A stretch of 64,000 bases of DNA from JBCAWW01 sp045106675. GTDB lineage: Bacteria > Bacteroidota > Bacteroidia > J057. The translations under genes and the position numbers were made by a program. Positions 8,027 through 16,798 of this stretch are shown piece by piece; position 1 is the first letter of the stretch; each line of letters opens with the position of its first letter. The stretch covers positions 1 through 64,000 of the forward strand of contig JBGCFA010000014.1 of the NCBI GenBank assembly GCA_045106675.1, given 5' to 3'. The notes below the pieces were generated by a model that had not been told where the DNA came from, made no database searches, and saw nothing but the letters and a program-made list of their open reading frames with translations.

Positions 8027-9670
8027 CTACATCATCGCACCTTCCATCATCTTGTCGCGTAATGCCTTGATGTCTTCAGAGCGAATATACTCATCAAAGG
8101 GTAGGTAGCGGTCGATGACACCATTAGGAGTCAATTCGATCACACGAGTCGCGATTGAGTTCATCAATTGCTGGTCATGAGAGGTGAACAGGATATTGCC
8201 TTCGTATTCTTGCATACCCTTATTGAGCGCTTGAATAGATTCGAGGTCCAAGTGATTGGTCGGTTCATCCATGAGGATGAAATTGGGATGCTTGAGCATG
8301 ACTTTGGACATCATACAGCGCATCTTTTCGCCTCCTGAGAGAACGCTAGACTTTTTGTGGACTTCTTCACCCGAAAATAGCATGCGGCCCAAGAAACCAC
8401 GAATAAACTGTTCGTCAGTCTCATCATTTTCTGGGGCATACTGCCAAAGCCAACTAACTAGATCTAGGTCTTGGGCTCCACTGAAGTAAGCTTCGTTTTC
8501 GTTGGGGAGATACTCAGAAATGATCGTTTGCCCAAAATCAAACTTACCGCTATCCTGTTCCATTTCACCCGCCAATATTCCAAATAAAGCGGTAACGGCA
8601 CCTGTGGTACGGCTATAGAAGGCAATCTTTTCGTCTCTGTTGACAGAAAATGAAACGTTCGCGAATAGCGTCGTACCATCATGAGCCTTTTTACCCATCT
8701 TCTCTACCTCTAAAATTTGTCCACCTGCGGGACGTTCAGCGGTAAAGGAGATATATGGATATTTACGACTAGAAGGTTCAATGTCTTCTAGGTTGAGTTT
8801 TGCTAGCGCTTTTTTACGACTGGTGGCCTGTTTAGATTTGGCTGCATTGGCAGAAAATCGCTGGATGAATTCCTGCAATTCTTTACGCTTTTGCTCTGTC
8901 TTTTTGTTTTTGTCGGCGGCTTGTCTCGCCATCAACTGACTAGTCTCGTACCAAAAAGTATAATTACCAGTATAGATACTGATTTTTTGGAAGTCAATAT
9001 CTACGATATGAGTACAGACCATATCAAGAAAGTAGCGGTCGTGAGAACCCACGATCACTTTATTGCGAAAATCAGCTAAGAAATCAGCTAACCAAGTGAT
9101 CGATTCAGCATCAAGATCATTAGTAGGCTCATCGAGTAGGAGAAGATCGGGATCTCCAAAAAGGGCTTGTGCTAGGAGCACTTTTACCTTTTCGGCACCA
9201 CTTAGCTCCTTCATTTCGCGGTAGTGCAAGTCTTCTTTGACACCAAGCTGGCTTAATAATTCGGCAGCATCACTATCAGAAGTCCAACCACCCATCTCCC
9301 CAAATTCAGTTTCTAGTTCCGCAGCGCGTAGACCATCTTCCTCGGTGGCTTCAGGATCCATATAAATGGCGTCCTTTTCCATCATCATGTCATACATCTT
9401 CTTGTGCCCCATGATGACAGTGGTGAGGACTTGTACATCTTGGTACTCAAAGTGATTTTGTTTGAGGACCGCCATGCGGTTGCCTGTTTCGAGGTTAACA
9501 TGACCTCTAGTCTGGTCAACATCCCCTGACAAAATCTTAAGAAAGGTCGATTTCCCAGCTCCATTGGCTCCAATTACTCCATAGCAATTGCCACGAGTGA
9601 ATTTGAGATTGACTTCATCAAACAAGACGCGTTTGCCGTATTGCAAACCTATATTAGATACTGAGAGCAT
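8027..9670 (-). CDS. ABC-F family ATPase (YbiT-like)
   Basis: Two ABC ATPase domains without membrane segments define an ABC-F protein of 547 aa; these act on the ribosome in translation or antibiotic protection. The first domain has an intact Walker A (GANGAGKST, near residue 35), a signature LSGAE in place of LSGGE, and Walker B LLLLDEPTNDLD. A charged linker (about 240-320, Lys/Arg-rich) corresponds to the P-site tRNA interaction motif. In the second domain the Walker A region reads SRTTGAVTAL, lacking the glycines and the catalytic Lys, while LSGGEKMR and ILMDEPTNHLD are intact. Degenerate second sites are known in YbiT-like Bacteroidota proteins. The start ATG at 9670 lies 60-70 bp downstream of a TACCTTTG box. 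A housekeeping role is more likely than resistance. Confidence 0.92.
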   Translation of the reverse strand: MLSVSNIGLQYGKRVLFDEVNLKFTRGNCYGVIGANGAGKSTFLKILSGDVDQTRGHVNLETGNRMAVLKQNHFEYQDVQVLTTVIMGHKKMYDMMMEKDAIYMDPEATEEDGLRAAELETEFGEMGGWTSDSDAAELLSQLGVKEDLHYREMKELSGAEKVKVLLAQALFGDPDLLLLDEPTNDLDAESITWLADFLADFRNKVIVGSHDRYFLDMVCTHIVDIDFQKISIYTGNYTFWYETSQLMARQAADKNKKTEQKRKELQEFIQRFSANAAKSKQATSRKKALAKLNLEDIEPSSRKYPYISFTAERPAGGQILEVEKMGKKAHDGTTLFANVSFSVNRDEKIAFYSRTTGAVTALFGILAGEMEQDSGKFDFGQTIISEYLPNENEAYFSGAQDLDLVSWLWQYAPENDETDEQFIRGFLGRMLFSGEEVHKKSSVLSGGEKMRCMMSKVMLKHPNFILMDEPTNHLDLESIQALNKGMQEYEGNILFTSHDQQLMNSIATRVIELTPNGVIDRYLPFDEYIRSEDIKALRDKMMEGAMM

Positions 9671-9738
9671 TTCTTATTAGAATATTTACTGTGTTAGTGA
9701 GAGGTAAAAGCTGTACCATACCTCTATTTATCAGCCTG

Positions 9739-9746
9739 CAAAGGTA
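9739..9746 (-). promoter_or_regulatory. Bacteroidota -7 box (TACCTTTG) for the ABC-F gene
   Basis: On the minus strand the sequence reads TACCTTTG, an exact match to the TAnnTTTG -7 consensus, about 70 bp before the ABC-F start. No clear TTTG -33 box lies at the usual spacing. Confidence 0.5.
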
Positions 9747-9824
9747 CGTAATTTTTCAAAAAAATAACACCTTTGCTAAAGAGTCAGATTTTAGGGTAAA
9801 AAAAATGACATACAGCAGAAATTC

Positions 9825-9850
9825 CTGAACAAAGCTTATCTTTTGTTCAG
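9825..9850 (+). promoter_or_regulatory. Inverted repeat upstream of the peroxidase gene
   Basis: CTGAACAAA (9825-9833) and TTTGTTCAG (9842-9850) form perfect 9-bp arms with an 8-bp centre, 29 bp before the peroxidase ATG. The position fits an operator. No poly-T follows, so it is not an obvious terminator. Confidence 0.45.
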
Positions 9851-9879
9851 CACAATTTTATTAGCAAACCTAAGCAATC

Positions 9880-11376
9880 ATGAAAAAGTATTTACTCTCA
9901 CTTTGTTTGGTGATCTGTATGTTGGCTATTGCAGCCATCCCTATTCGCCCGCTTGTCCTGAGGATGGGTTTGACCGGAGAGCTTGACAGTCCGCTCTTAC
10001 CTCCGGCTCCGTTTTCTTATGAGATTTTTGCAAATCCATTGCCAGATCATTTTTTTGAAGATCTCTCCAATTTAAATGGTAATGTTGGCATTTATACTCC
10101 TGCAAGCGTTTTGCCCACAGAAGTTCCCGACCATATTGAAACTTTAGGACGAGTATTGTTTTATGATAAGCAGCTTTCAATCAACAATACAGTTTCCTGT
10201 GCTACTTGTCATATACAAGCAAAAGCATTCGCAGATACCTTAGCTCTTTCTCTAGGATTTGATGGTTCCAATGGTGAACGCAATTCAATTGGGTTTTCCA
10301 ATGTCTTTATACCTTCTATGCGGCATTTCTTTTGGGATGCGGGCACTGATGCGATGGCCACTCAAATCAAACTTGCGCTCGAAAGTGAAGTGGAAATGGG
10401 CATGAATCCAGCTTTATTAAAAGCTAGGATAGAAAATACCAGTTTTTATCCCAAACTATTTCAAAATGCATTTGGAGACTCTATCGTTACGGTTGATCGT
10501 TCAGTCGCTGCGATCAGGTCCTTTGTTTTGTCGATGCTTACGCTGCGATCAAAGTATGATTTTGGCCGGAGTACGGTGGGCCATCAAACACAATCCTTTG
10601 CCAACTTTAGTAAGCTTGAAAACCGGGGCAAAGATATTTTCTTTGGCATCAATAGTGATGCTCAATGTGCTAGTTGTCATCAAGGTGAACTTTTTATCTC
10701 CAATGAGGCCGTGAGCAATGGTTTGGATTTCAATCCTACCGATCTTGGTTTTGGTGGAGTGACAAACCTGCAGGAAGATATGGGTAAGTTTCGCGTGCCT
10801 AGTCTGCGCAATATTGGTTTTACGGCACCTTATATGCATGACGGCCGTTTTGCGAGCCTTGGAGAGCTTGTTGAGCATTATTCGACTGGGGTGAGTCCGC
10901 ATAGCAATCTGCATCCATTCTTGATTGATTCGATCACTTCGCAACCGAAACGCTTAAATCTATCTCCTACAGAAAAACGGGCATTAATCGCTTTTCTCCA
11001 TACGCTGAGTGATACTACCTTTATCAGAGATGTCCGCTGGTCCAATCCTTTTGATCCCAATCCAGCAGCTGATACCATCCCTGTCAATAGGTTCTCTTTC
11101 ATTCAGCCAGTCGATCCGGTTCCCTTTCTTGACCATCTACTGGTAGCTCCTAATCCAAGTGCTCATACGATGTCCTTTGATGCTAAGGCAAGATTTGTGG
11201 GTGTTAGTAGTTTGCAAGTCTTCAGCTTGAGTGGACAATTAGTTTATCAAGAGATATTTGATGGAACGCCAATTCGTTGGGAGCACAAAAGACAAGGCGT
11301 TCCCGAGGGGATCTACCTAGTTAGACTCGAATCCGATGGGGGAGTCTTTACGAAAAAAGTACAAGTGATCAAGTAA
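9880..11376 (+). CDS. Di-haem cytochrome c peroxidase with T9SS sorting tail
   Basis: The 498-aa protein has an N-terminal signal (KKYLLSLCLVICMLAIAAI) and two haem-binding CxxCH motifs, SCATCH near residue 107 and QCASCH near residue 263, in the spacing of the CcpA/MauG family. VLFYDKQLS, FRVPSLRNIGFTAPYMHDGR and LIAFLHTL are typical of that family. Family enzymes reduce hydrogen peroxide or oxidise proteins outside the cytoplasm. From about residue 415 a separate tail (LLVAPNPS...GIYLVRLESDGG...VQVIK) matches the T9SS sorting domain, so surface delivery is inferred. A perfect inverted repeat lies just upstream, suggesting regulation. It is a single gene followed by a large hairpin at 11386-11436. 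Confidence 0.9.
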   Translation: MKKYLLSLCLVICMLAIAAIPIRPLVLRMGLTGELDSPLLPPAPFSYEIFANPLPDHFFEDLSNLNGNVGIYTPASVLPTEVPDHIETLGRVLFYDKQLSINNTVSCATCHIQAKAFADTLALSLGFDGSNGERNSIGFSNVFIPSMRHFFWDAGTDAMATQIKLALESEVEMGMNPALLKARIENTSFYPKLFQNAFGDSIVTVDRSVAAIRSFVLSMLTLRSKYDFGRSTVGHQTQSFANFSKLENRGKDIFFGINSDAQCASCHQGELFISNEAVSNGLDFNPTDLGFGGVTNLQEDMGKFRVPSLRNIGFTAPYMHDGRFASLGELVEHYSTGVSPHSNLHPFLIDSITSQPKRLNLSPTEKRALIAFLHTLSDTTFIRDVRWSNPFDPNPAADTIPVNRFSFIQPVDPVPFLDHLLVAPNPSAHTMSFDAKARFVGVSSLQVFSLSGQLVYQEIFDGTPIRWEHKRQGVPEGIYLVRLESDGGVFTKKVQVIK

Positions 11377-11385
11377 GGGGTTTTC

Positions 11386-11436
11386 ATTATTCCAGCTTCG
11401 CAGAACGATAGAAGCGTTCTGCGAAGCTGGAATAAT
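11386..11436. repeat. Perfect 22-bp inverted repeat (palindromic repeat family)
   Basis: The left arm 11386-11407 (ATTATTCCAGCTTCGCAGAA + CG) is exactly complementary to 11415-11436, with a 7-nt loop. It lies between convergent genes and could end transcription in both directions. The core GCTTCGCAGAACG recurs at several other places in the window. Confidence 0.85.
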
Positions 11437-11440
11437 AAAC

Positions 11441-11470
11441 AAAAAAGGGAGAAACAAAGTGCTTCTCCCA
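11441..11470 (-). terminator. Terminator of the DUF4476 gene
   Basis: On the minus strand GGGAGAA and TTCTCCC form a stem over an 8-9 nt loop and are followed by TTTTTTG. Confidence 0.75.
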
Positions 11471-11474
11471 AAAT

Positions 11475-12635
11475 TTATCTGATAAATTCTTCGAGTTGTC
11501 GTTTGTAGGAAGAATATGAGAAGGCTCCCTTGACGATATAAAAGTTTTCTGGATCGACTACGTGGCGGTAAGCATGCTTAGCCAATTTAAGGCGGTAAGA
11601 ATCATACGAAATAGTGCCTAACATCTGGCGTATGTGCTCACTACTAAGAGGATATTGTTCGGCGATACGCTTACCAATTTGGAGTTTGTCCTTGTCATAA
11701 TTGGCTTGGCGCATATCTCTCAATAGCCCGCGAAACTCTTGCTCGCTAACAAGCCGCTGTGGTTGATGATATTGATCATTATAATTTCTGTCATCATACT
11801 GTGGTTCCTCTTGGTAGTAGGTACCACTGCCATGGGCACCGCAGCTACCATTTCGACAAGGCTGGCATATTTGCGGCGGAGAATTTTTTGGCGCAAAGCG
11901 AGGATGGTGTCCCATATAGTCTTGCAATGAACGTTGATAAGCACGGCGACTAATCTGTTGCTCGACTATGCGGAAGTTTTCTGGATCAACTACTCGCTCC
12001 CAACCCAATTTTGCCACTTGCAAAATATGATCTTCGTGGTTCATCGCCTTCAATAGCTTAGACAACTGACGACTGCTAAGACAAGTAGTGCGGACGATCT
12101 GTTTGGCAGTACGAAACTGATTCTCAGAGCCACGACTATTGTAAACAGCTTTAAGCGCCTGTTGAAAATCTCCTTGGTGCATAGGAATGGCGCAATAATC
12201 AGCATTTTGATACTGTCCTTGACCTCTACCTTTGTTTTGTCCATAAGCATTTCCGTTGCCACGAGGACCGGCTTGACGTGGTCGTGTACTCGGAGTGTAT
12301 TGACGGATAGGCTCTGAAGCTGTTTTTTGGAGAGTCATCATATCTCGGCCTCGCCGAACGAGTGTAAATATTACACGTTCGTTTTGTGGGAGATAAACGC
12401 GATCAAATTGAAGCGTTTTTTGACGACCGTCAACCATTCGCATAGCGATATGGTGGTTTCCCGCTTGTAAATCTGGGATTATGACTTGGCTTTGAGGAGT
12501 TCGGTTAAATGTTCTGCCATTAATCTTGAGGAGGAAAGGGCCATTGTTGCTTTTGACGACCATTTCGGCATTGTAAGCAAAAGCTAAACTCAAGCTGGCA
12601 AGTAAACCAAAAAATAAAGTAACAATCCGTTTCAT
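11475..12635 (-). CDS. Secreted protein with two DUF4476 domains
   Basis: The 386-aa product starts with a signal peptide (KRIVTLFFGLLASLSLAFA). Residues about 22-105 form a PEGA-like beta domain (NGPFLLKINGR, LQAGNHHIAMRM). Two related C-terminal domains of about 90 aa follow, at about 150-245 and 293-386. They share the patterns LSSRQLSKLLKAM / LSSEHIRQMLGTI and VVDPENFRIVE / VVDPENFYIVK, and match DUF4476, a Bacteroidota family of unknown biochemical role. The two copies look like an internal tandem duplication. A Cys-rich linker (CQPCRNGSCGAHG) lies between them. Probably periplasmic or outer-membrane associated; no operon partner. Confidence 0.85.
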   Translation of the reverse strand: MKRIVTLFFGLLASLSLAFAYNAEMVVKSNNGPFLLKINGRTFNRTPQSQVIIPDLQAGNHHIAMRMVDGRQKTLQFDRVYLPQNERVIFTLVRRGRDMMTLQKTASEPIRQYTPSTRPRQAGPRGNGNAYGQNKGRGQGQYQNADYCAIPMHQGDFQQALKAVYNSRGSENQFRTAKQIVRTTCLSSRQLSKLLKAMNHEDHILQVAKLGWERVVDPENFRIVEQQISRRAYQRSLQDYMGHHPRFAPKNSPPQICQPCRNGSCGAHGSGTYYQEEPQYDDRNYNDQYHQPQRLVSEQEFRGLLRDMRQANYDKDKLQIGKRIAEQYPLSSEHIRQMLGTISYDSYRLKLAKHAYRHVVDPENFYIVKGAFSYSSYKRQLEEFIR

Positions 12636-12799
12636 AAGGCTAATGGTTAAGTATAAATTCTGTGTTTGTTATGTTTACCTTTCCAAATACGTGCCTGATT
12701 ATGAGGAAGTTATCTTCTTTGATGTCTTCGTGTGCTTTGGGTTTACAGCCGTGTAAATATTTTGTCTATTCGTACTATTGATTCACCCCAAAAAGGGCA

Positions 12800-12830
12800 A
12801 AAAAGAAAGGGCCACGAATAATCGCGACCC
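12800..12830 (-). terminator. Terminator of trigger factor gene
   Basis: Minus-strand GGGTCGCGA and TCGTGGCCC pair (with mismatch or wobble) and run into TTTCTTTTTT, 26 bp past the tig stop. Confidence 0.7.
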
Positions 12831-12855
12831 TTTTTGATACAAGTATCAGTATGTT

Positions 12856-14244
12856 TTAAGCAGCTTCCTGCTCTTTCTTCTGGAGTTCGACGAAGTCAGT
12901 AGCAGTGATCTTCTCAGTCTGTCTAGTAACCTTATTGTCGAGATAGTCATAGAGACGATCATTGGTCATACGACGATGGTGCATATCTAGCATCTCTTGG
13001 TTACCCATAGAGTATTCGGTGTATTGCTGCATCATCTCATCTGTAAGCTCCTCTTCACGAGTGGCAAAGCTATCTTTGATGGCCTGCTTCATGCTCTCCT
13101 CAATATCTTCGCGCTCAATGCGGTTGAAACCTTCACCTTGTTGGATTTTTTCAACGACGAGACTCCAAGTAACAGAAGTGGTAAATTCGGGATAAGCCGC
13201 TTCTACATCTTCCATTGTTTTGTACTTCTCTTCGTTTTCGAGCAACCAAACTTTGAGAAACTCATCAGGAAGCGTGAGAGCGTTAAGCTCCATTAGTTCC
13301 TTCTGGACCTGATTACGGAACTGCCATTTAGTAGATTCTGTGAGCTCTTTTTTCATTTGCTCCTTCATCTTCGCGCTAAATGTTTCTAAGTCTGCAAACT
13401 CAGTTTCATCCCACTGTAGATTTTGAGCCACTTTGGTAAAGAACTCAGGATTGAGTTCGGCTAGTGAGATGCGGTTGATACGCTTCACCTCAAATTTGAG
13501 TTTCTTTTTGCGTAACTCCTCAAGCTCCTCTACTTCCATGAAAATTAGTTTGCCGATTTCAGCAACATCCTTTTTCATTTTGAAGATATCTAAGTCAGCT
13601 ACTTCCTCAAGCTTCATACCTATATAAGGCTTGAAAAATTTAGGATTTTCAACTCTGATTGGGTTGAGGGCGATCATGCGCTGAAAGCCTTCTTCTACCG
13701 CTTCACCTGCATCATCTACTTCAAAAGCACTACCATAAATGATATCGCCATCACCAACTTCTTCTGGTGTCTGTACCTCGCCAAAACGATCTTGATAGTT
13801 TTTGAGCTCTTCTTCGAAGAACGCATCGTCAATTTCAACTTCGTATTGAGTAGGCGTTTCTTTGAAATCATAACTCACCTCAAATTCAGGCGCTAGTCCT
13901 ACTTCAAAGACAAAATCCATTGCAGTTTTGCAATCAGGATCAAAGTCCTCTTCGGTGAGTTCATGCTTAGGCATTGGATGCCCTAGTATGTCAAGCTTTG
14001 TTTCCGTCAAGTAATCAGTAAGCTCTTTGCTTACTTTCTTATTGACTTCTTCAACCACGATGGAGCTTCCAACCATCTTTTTGACCATGCCCATAGGCAC
14101 TTTTCCTGCTCTGAAGCCAGGTATGTTAGCCTGCTTCGCATAACGCTTAAGTTCTGTATCTACTGCGTCTTTATAGTCCTCTGGCGCCAAATGGATATTG
14201 ATATGGGCCGTAAGATTGCCAGTACTTTCTTGGGTGATATTCAA
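12856..14244 (-). CDS. tig: Trigger factor
   Basis: The 462-aa protein has the ribosome-binding N-terminal domain with the signature GFRAGKVP (near residue 43), which docks on L23 at the tunnel exit. A central PPIase-like region (about 150-245) is diverged, as is common in Bacteroidota. The long helical C-terminal arms (about 250-440) form the chaperone cradle. It folds nascent chains in the cytoplasm. The start ATG at 14244 precedes NITQESTGNLTAHINI, the usual N-terminal strand. It is transcribed away from tRNA-Leu, whose terminator lies immediately upstream. Confidence 0.95.
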   Translation of the reverse strand: MNITQESTGNLTAHINIHLAPEDYKDAVDTELKRYAKQANIPGFRAGKVPMGMVKKMVGSSIVVEEVNKKVSKELTDYLTETKLDILGHPMPKHELTEEDFDPDCKTAMDFVFEVGLAPEFEVSYDFKETPTQYEVEIDDAFFEEELKNYQDRFGEVQTPEEVGDGDIIYGSAFEVDDAGEAVEEGFQRMIALNPIRVENPKFFKPYIGMKLEEVADLDIFKMKKDVAEIGKLIFMEVEELEELRKKKLKFEVKRINRISLAELNPEFFTKVAQNLQWDETEFADLETFSAKMKEQMKKELTESTKWQFRNQVQKELMELNALTLPDEFLKVWLLENEEKYKTMEDVEAAYPEFTTSVTWSLVVEKIQQGEGFNRIEREDIEESMKQAIKDSFATREEELTDEMMQQYTEYSMGNQEMLDMHHRRMTNDRLYDYLDNKVTRQTEKITATDFVELQKKEQEAA

Positions 14245-14274
14245 GACGAGAATTATTTAGAATGTATATACTTG

Positions 14275-14308
14275 AAAAAACGCCTCTGTCCGTTTCCGAC
14301 CAGAGGCG
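14275..14308 (-). terminator. Terminator following tRNA-Leu
   Basis: On the minus strand CGCCTCTG and CAGAGGCG form a perfect 8-bp stem followed by TTTTTT, 10 bp downstream of the tRNA. Confidence 0.9.
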
Positions 14309-14318
14309 TACTTATTTG

Positions 14319-14400
14319 TACGGATGAAGGGACTCGAACCCCCACGCCTTGCGGCACCAGATCCTAAATCTAGCGCGTCTACCAATTCCGCCACATCCGC
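14319..14400 (-). tRNA. tRNA-Leu (anticodon UAG)
   Basis: On the minus strand the molecule begins GCGGATG and closes with CATCCGT plus discriminator A at 14319. The D arm reads TGGCGGAATTGGTAGACGCG. The anticodon stem CTAGA/TCTGG encloses loop TTTAGGA, giving anticodon TAG. A long class II variable arm (TGCCGCAAGGCG) and the T arm GGGGGTTCGAGTCCC complete the fold. CCA is not encoded. Length is 82 nt. Confidence 0.96.
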
Positions 14401-14432
14401 ATTAATCAAAAGAACAATGGTGAATTGAGGCA

Positions 14433-14440
14433 CAAATGTA
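14433..14440 (-). promoter_or_regulatory. -7 box (TACATTTG) of tRNA-Leu
   Basis: The minus strand reads TACATTTG, an exact TAnnTTTG match, 33 bp upstream of the tRNA 5' end, a good distance for a tRNA promoter. Confidence 0.55.
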
Positions 14441-14551
14441 GTGTTTTTTTTGTTAAAGGGAAATAAAATTTCAATTTTATATTAAAGGCAATTATTCGTG
14501 CATATAGCCCACATTTGCAGCATATTTGTATTGAGAGATTGTGGATGATCT

Positions 14552-16798
14552 ATGAGTGAAACTAGCACCCTACCCATAAGTTACGATCAGCAGATAATCA
14601 GAGCCTACCGCTCCATCATTCGCGGTATGAAGGATATTGAGCGTTCTGATAAAGCGGTTGTTAGGCGAGCTTTTGAGTATGCACGTGATGCCCACGAAGG
14701 CGTAAAGCGTAAATCGGGCGAACCCTATATTTTACATCCTTTGGCTGTGGCAAAGATTATTGTCAATGAAATGGGTTTAGAAGACCCTATTGCATTGGCT
14801 TGTGCCCTCTTGCATGATGTGGTAGAAGATACTCCCATCGAACTCGACGATATTAAAAGAGAGTTTGGTAAAAAATCCATGGAGATTATCGATGGATTGA
14901 CCAAAATCCCTCGTTCTACTACATTCGATGAGCTCAATTCGCAGCAGGCGGAAAATTTCCGCAAAATTCTACTCACCATTTCAGATGATATCAGAGTAGT
15001 CCTGATCAAACTGGCGGATCGTCTCCACAACATGAGAACCCTTGGTTCGATGCGGCGGGAAAAAATGTTGAAGATTGCTTCTGAAACATTGTATATATAT
15101 GCTCCCTTGGCACATCGACTTGGACTATATGAGATCAAAACTGAGTTAGAGGATCTTTCCTTCAAGCATAGTAATCCGACTCAATACGCGGACATTCAGG
15201 CCAAAATGCAAGCTTCGAGAGAAGATAAGCAGGCCTTTATTGATCGGATTATTAGGAGTATTAAGCAAAGATTAAAGCCTTCTGGATTAAAATTCGCCAT
15301 CAAGTCGCGCTATAAATCTGTCTATTCGATCTACTCGAAGATGCAGCGCAAAAACTTGCCCTTTGAAGAAGTTTTTGACCGCTATGCCGTTCGAATCATT
15401 TTAGAATCGCGAGAAGGACAAGAGCGTGAAGATTGCTGGCTAGTGTACTCACTCGTCTCAGGACTCTATCGTCCCAATCCAAAACGCCTCCGTGATTGGA
15501 TCACCGTGCCTAAGGACAATCATTATGAGTCTCTGCATACCACTTTGATGGGGCCTGACGGTAAATGGGTAGAGGTGCAGATTCGCACCCAAAGGATGGA
15601 TGAAATTGCTGAGAAAGGGGTTGCTGCTCATTGGAAGTATAAAGAAAATGGAACGGTTGAAGAGGAGTTTTTAACAGAATGGATATCTCAGATTCGAGAA
15701 ATCTTAGAAAACCCTCACCTAGATGCGCTTGAAGCGCTGCGGGGCTTTAAAGAAAACCTTCAACCGAATGATGTATTTGTCTTTACTCCTCAAGGTGAGA
15801 TGAAACGACTCCCTCGAAACTCTACTGCATTGGATTTGGCTTATAAAATCCATACCAATATTGGAGATAGTTCAATTGGTGCTAAGGTCAACAATCAAGT
15901 AGTTGCTCTGGACTATGTATTGCGTCCGGGCGATCAAGTTGAGATTCTTACCTCTCGTAAAGGTAATCCGCAAAAGGAATGGTTGCGATTTGCCAAGACC
16001 CCCCGCGCTAAAGACAATATCAAAAATTTCCTTCGCCGCAAACGGAACGAAGTAATCGAACAGGGAAGGATGTTATTTTTGTGGCGAGCCCGTCAATATG
16101 ATATTGATGAGAACCACCCCTATATGAATGAGTTGCTGGCCTATTTTATGATGCCGAGTGTAGAAGACTTTTTCTTTGCACTAGGTGCTCGTAAAATTGA
16201 TACGAATAAGATTCCGGAGTTCATCCAGATGAAAAAAGATGGACAGGCTGTCGGTAAAGAGTATATCGAAGCTTGGGAACAGCGCCAGAAATGGATGAAA
16301 GCACGCTTAAAAGAATTGGGGGTTGATGCTGATATGCTCGTTCTTGGCAAAGAACAAAGTGTTGATTACTATGTTTTAGGCAAATGTTGCAATCCCATAC
16401 CAGGCGATGATATTTTAGGCTTTGTCGAAGGCAACAAGATCACCATCCATCGGCCTTCATGTGAGAAAGCGATCTCCTTGATGTCTAGTTTTGGTTCACA
16501 AGTAGTACGAGCAAAGTGGACCGAGAGTGGAGATTCGAAAGATGTGACTTTTATGGTCGGAATCAAGGTAGTTGGCCTTGATAAACAGGGAATGCTCAAT
16601 GATTTGATCAGGGTGATTTCTCTTCAGCTTAAGCTAAATATTCAAAAAGTAACCATCGAATCACGCGAAGGCTTGTTTGAAGGCTTTTTTCATATATATG
16701 TGCATAACGATGAAGAATTGGACCGGATTATGGCCAAAATAGAAAAAGACCCCAATGTGTATACCGTATCTCGATATGATAGTGAAACCCATGAATAA
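14552..16798 (+). CDS. Bifunctional (p)ppGpp synthetase/hydrolase Rel/SpoT
   Basis: The 748-aa protein has all long-RSH domains. The HD hydrolase domain (about 50-200) includes YILHPLAVA and HDVVEDTPIELDDI. The synthetase domain (about 240-370) includes FDRYAVRIIL, NHYESLHTT and VEVQIRTQRMDEIAEKG. It continues with a TGS domain (about 405-465, DVFVFTPQGEMKRLP), a helical/zinc-finger region (CCNPIPGDDILGF) and a C-terminal ACT domain (about 675-745). The enzyme sets alarmone levels in response to starvation. HD and synthetase motifs both look intact, so both activities are expected. The last 8 nt overlap the next gene, a small lipoprotein, which is probably co-translated. Confidence 0.95.
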   Translation: MSETSTLPISYDQQIIRAYRSIIRGMKDIERSDKAVVRRAFEYARDAHEGVKRKSGEPYILHPLAVAKIIVNEMGLEDPIALACALLHDVVEDTPIELDDIKREFGKKSMEIIDGLTKIPRSTTFDELNSQQAENFRKILLTISDDIRVVLIKLADRLHNMRTLGSMRREKMLKIASETLYIYAPLAHRLGLYEIKTELEDLSFKHSNPTQYADIQAKMQASREDKQAFIDRIIRSIKQRLKPSGLKFAIKSRYKSVYSIYSKMQRKNLPFEEVFDRYAVRIILESREGQEREDCWLVYSLVSGLYRPNPKRLRDWITVPKDNHYESLHTTLMGPDGKWVEVQIRTQRMDEIAEKGVAAHWKYKENGTVEEEFLTEWISQIREILENPHLDALEALRGFKENLQPNDVFVFTPQGEMKRLPRNSTALDLAYKIHTNIGDSSIGAKVNNQVVALDYVLRPGDQVEILTSRKGNPQKEWLRFAKTPRAKDNIKNFLRRKRNEVIEQGRMLFLWRARQYDIDENHPYMNELLAYFMMPSVEDFFFALGARKIDTNKIPEFIQMKKDGQAVGKEYIEAWEQRQKWMKARLKELGVDADMLVLGKEQSVDYYVLGKCCNPIPGDDILGFVEGNKITIHRPSCEKAISLMSSFGSQVVRAKWTESGDSKDVTFMVGIKVVGLDKQGMLNDLIRVISLQLKLNIQKVTIESREGLFEGFFHIYVHNDEELDRIMAKIEKDPNVYTVSRYDSETHE

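Noticed and set aside
8027..9670. Antibiotic resistance ABC-F.
   Set aside because: The sequence follows the YbiT-like housekeeping group, with no long antibiotic-resistance-type linker; no resistance context.
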